A DNA stretch of 64,000 bases from Saccharibacillus endophyticus (GTDB lineage Bacteria; Bacillota; Bacilli; Paenibacillales; Paenibacillaceae), in NCBI RefSeq assembly GCF_013185185.1, contig NZ_JAAZWE010000008.1, positions 1 through 64,000 of the forward strand, in the 5' to 3' direction. Shown here one piece after another: positions 63,819 to 64,000 of the stretch (the first letter of the stretch is position 1; the number at the start of each line of letters is the position of its first letter). The notes below the pieces were generated by a model, which was given only the letters and a program-made list of their open reading frames with translations, did no database searches and had not been told where the DNA came from. The position numbers and the translations under genes are program-made.

Positions 63819-64000
63819 GTTGGGGTGGTTTTGATTCGGGGCTGGAGCGGGGAGACGCTGCGGGAGAAATTCGGTTCGAACGCTGTCTCACCCGGAAAGC
63901 GGCGGGAAGAGAATTCAAGGAGCAGCTTTCCGGGTTCAAAGGCGTTCGGACCTGAATTTCTCCCTCCGCTCCGCTTCAGCCGGAATTTAACCACCCCAAC
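63819..64000 (+). repeat. intergenic hairpin element, copy G, reaching the window end
   Basis: GTTGGGGTGGTT (63819-63830) is the exact complement of AACCACCCCAAC (63989-64000). Further in come GGCTG/CAGCC, AGCGG/CCGCT and CGGGAGAAATTC/GAATTTCTCCC. Core strands CGCTGTCTCACCCGG and CCGGGTTCAAAGGCGTT; apical stem CCCGGAAAGC/GCTTTCCGGG. Confidence 0.9.

Overview
The window is a chromosomal segment of a low-to-mid GC Gram-positive spore-former relative, most likely Paenibacillaceae (Paenibacillus/Saccharibacillus type). Supporting evidence: Bacillus-like Shine-Dalgarno sites, CCA-encoding tRNAs, the sigW-rsiW-cdaA-cdaR-glmM-glmS order known from Bacillus, YesM/YesN-type two-component genes, LplBC-type sugar importers with large lipoprotein binding proteins, and many glycosidases. 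GC is a little over half by eye, except for one clearly AT-rich island around 41.4-42.8 kb. No rRNA, CRISPR array, transposase, integrase or phage gene was seen.

Layout. 1-0.7 kb: eight tRNA genes ending at a terminator. 1-3.8 kb: ppc. 4.1-12.2 kb: the envelope-stress and amino-sugar block, sigW, rsiW, a structured RNA candidate, cdaA, cdaR, glmM, a glmS ribozyme and glmS. 12.4-19.8 kb: a MerR-regulated alcohol dehydrogenase, an acetyltransferase remnant, and a xylan-type cluster (AraC regulator, sugar-binding lipoprotein, GH43, SGNH esterase). 20-30.3 kb: housekeeping and mixed genes (map, a hydrolase, an S-methylmethionine permease and methyltransferase pair, CheW-like, PlsC, EamA, CNNM/CorC-type protein, a secreted protein of unknown function, YqkE-like). 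30.8-35.5 kb: a compact zinc-starvation regulon with three Zur boxes (CobW GTPase, zinc-free S14, an altered L33, ZnuCBA). 35.9-37.8 kb: YwbE-like, GNAT, TagO/WecA. 38-59 kb: a carbohydrate locus made of a sensor kinase and AraC-type response regulator, an AT-rich insertion with one secreted protein, two ABC permeases, five consecutive paralogous sugar-binding lipoproteins, GH95 and GH1. 59.8-63.8 kb: the qoxABCD-type quinol oxidase operon.

How the parts fit. The carbohydrate genes look designed to take up and dismantle substituted hemicellulose: binding proteins capture oligosaccharides, one permease pair imports them (no ATPase is encoded, so a shared MsmX-type ATPase is inferred), and GH43, GH95, GH1 and the SGNH esterase remove side groups. 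Catabolite-responsive-element-like sites recur in front of the binding-protein and GH95 genes.

The most unusual signal is a family of at least seven long intergenic hairpin elements of about 110-190 bp at 24980, 30322, 30539, 35569, 54597, 57546 and 63819. They share a conserved asymmetric core but have copy-specific outer and apical stems whose two arms stay complementary, which is covariation-type evidence for a conserved folded RNA or DNA. Other points of interest are the structured RNA upstream of cdaA, patchy near-identity among the tandem binding proteins that suggests gene conversion, and a 46-47 bp tandem repeat grown out of the 3' end of the GH1 gene.
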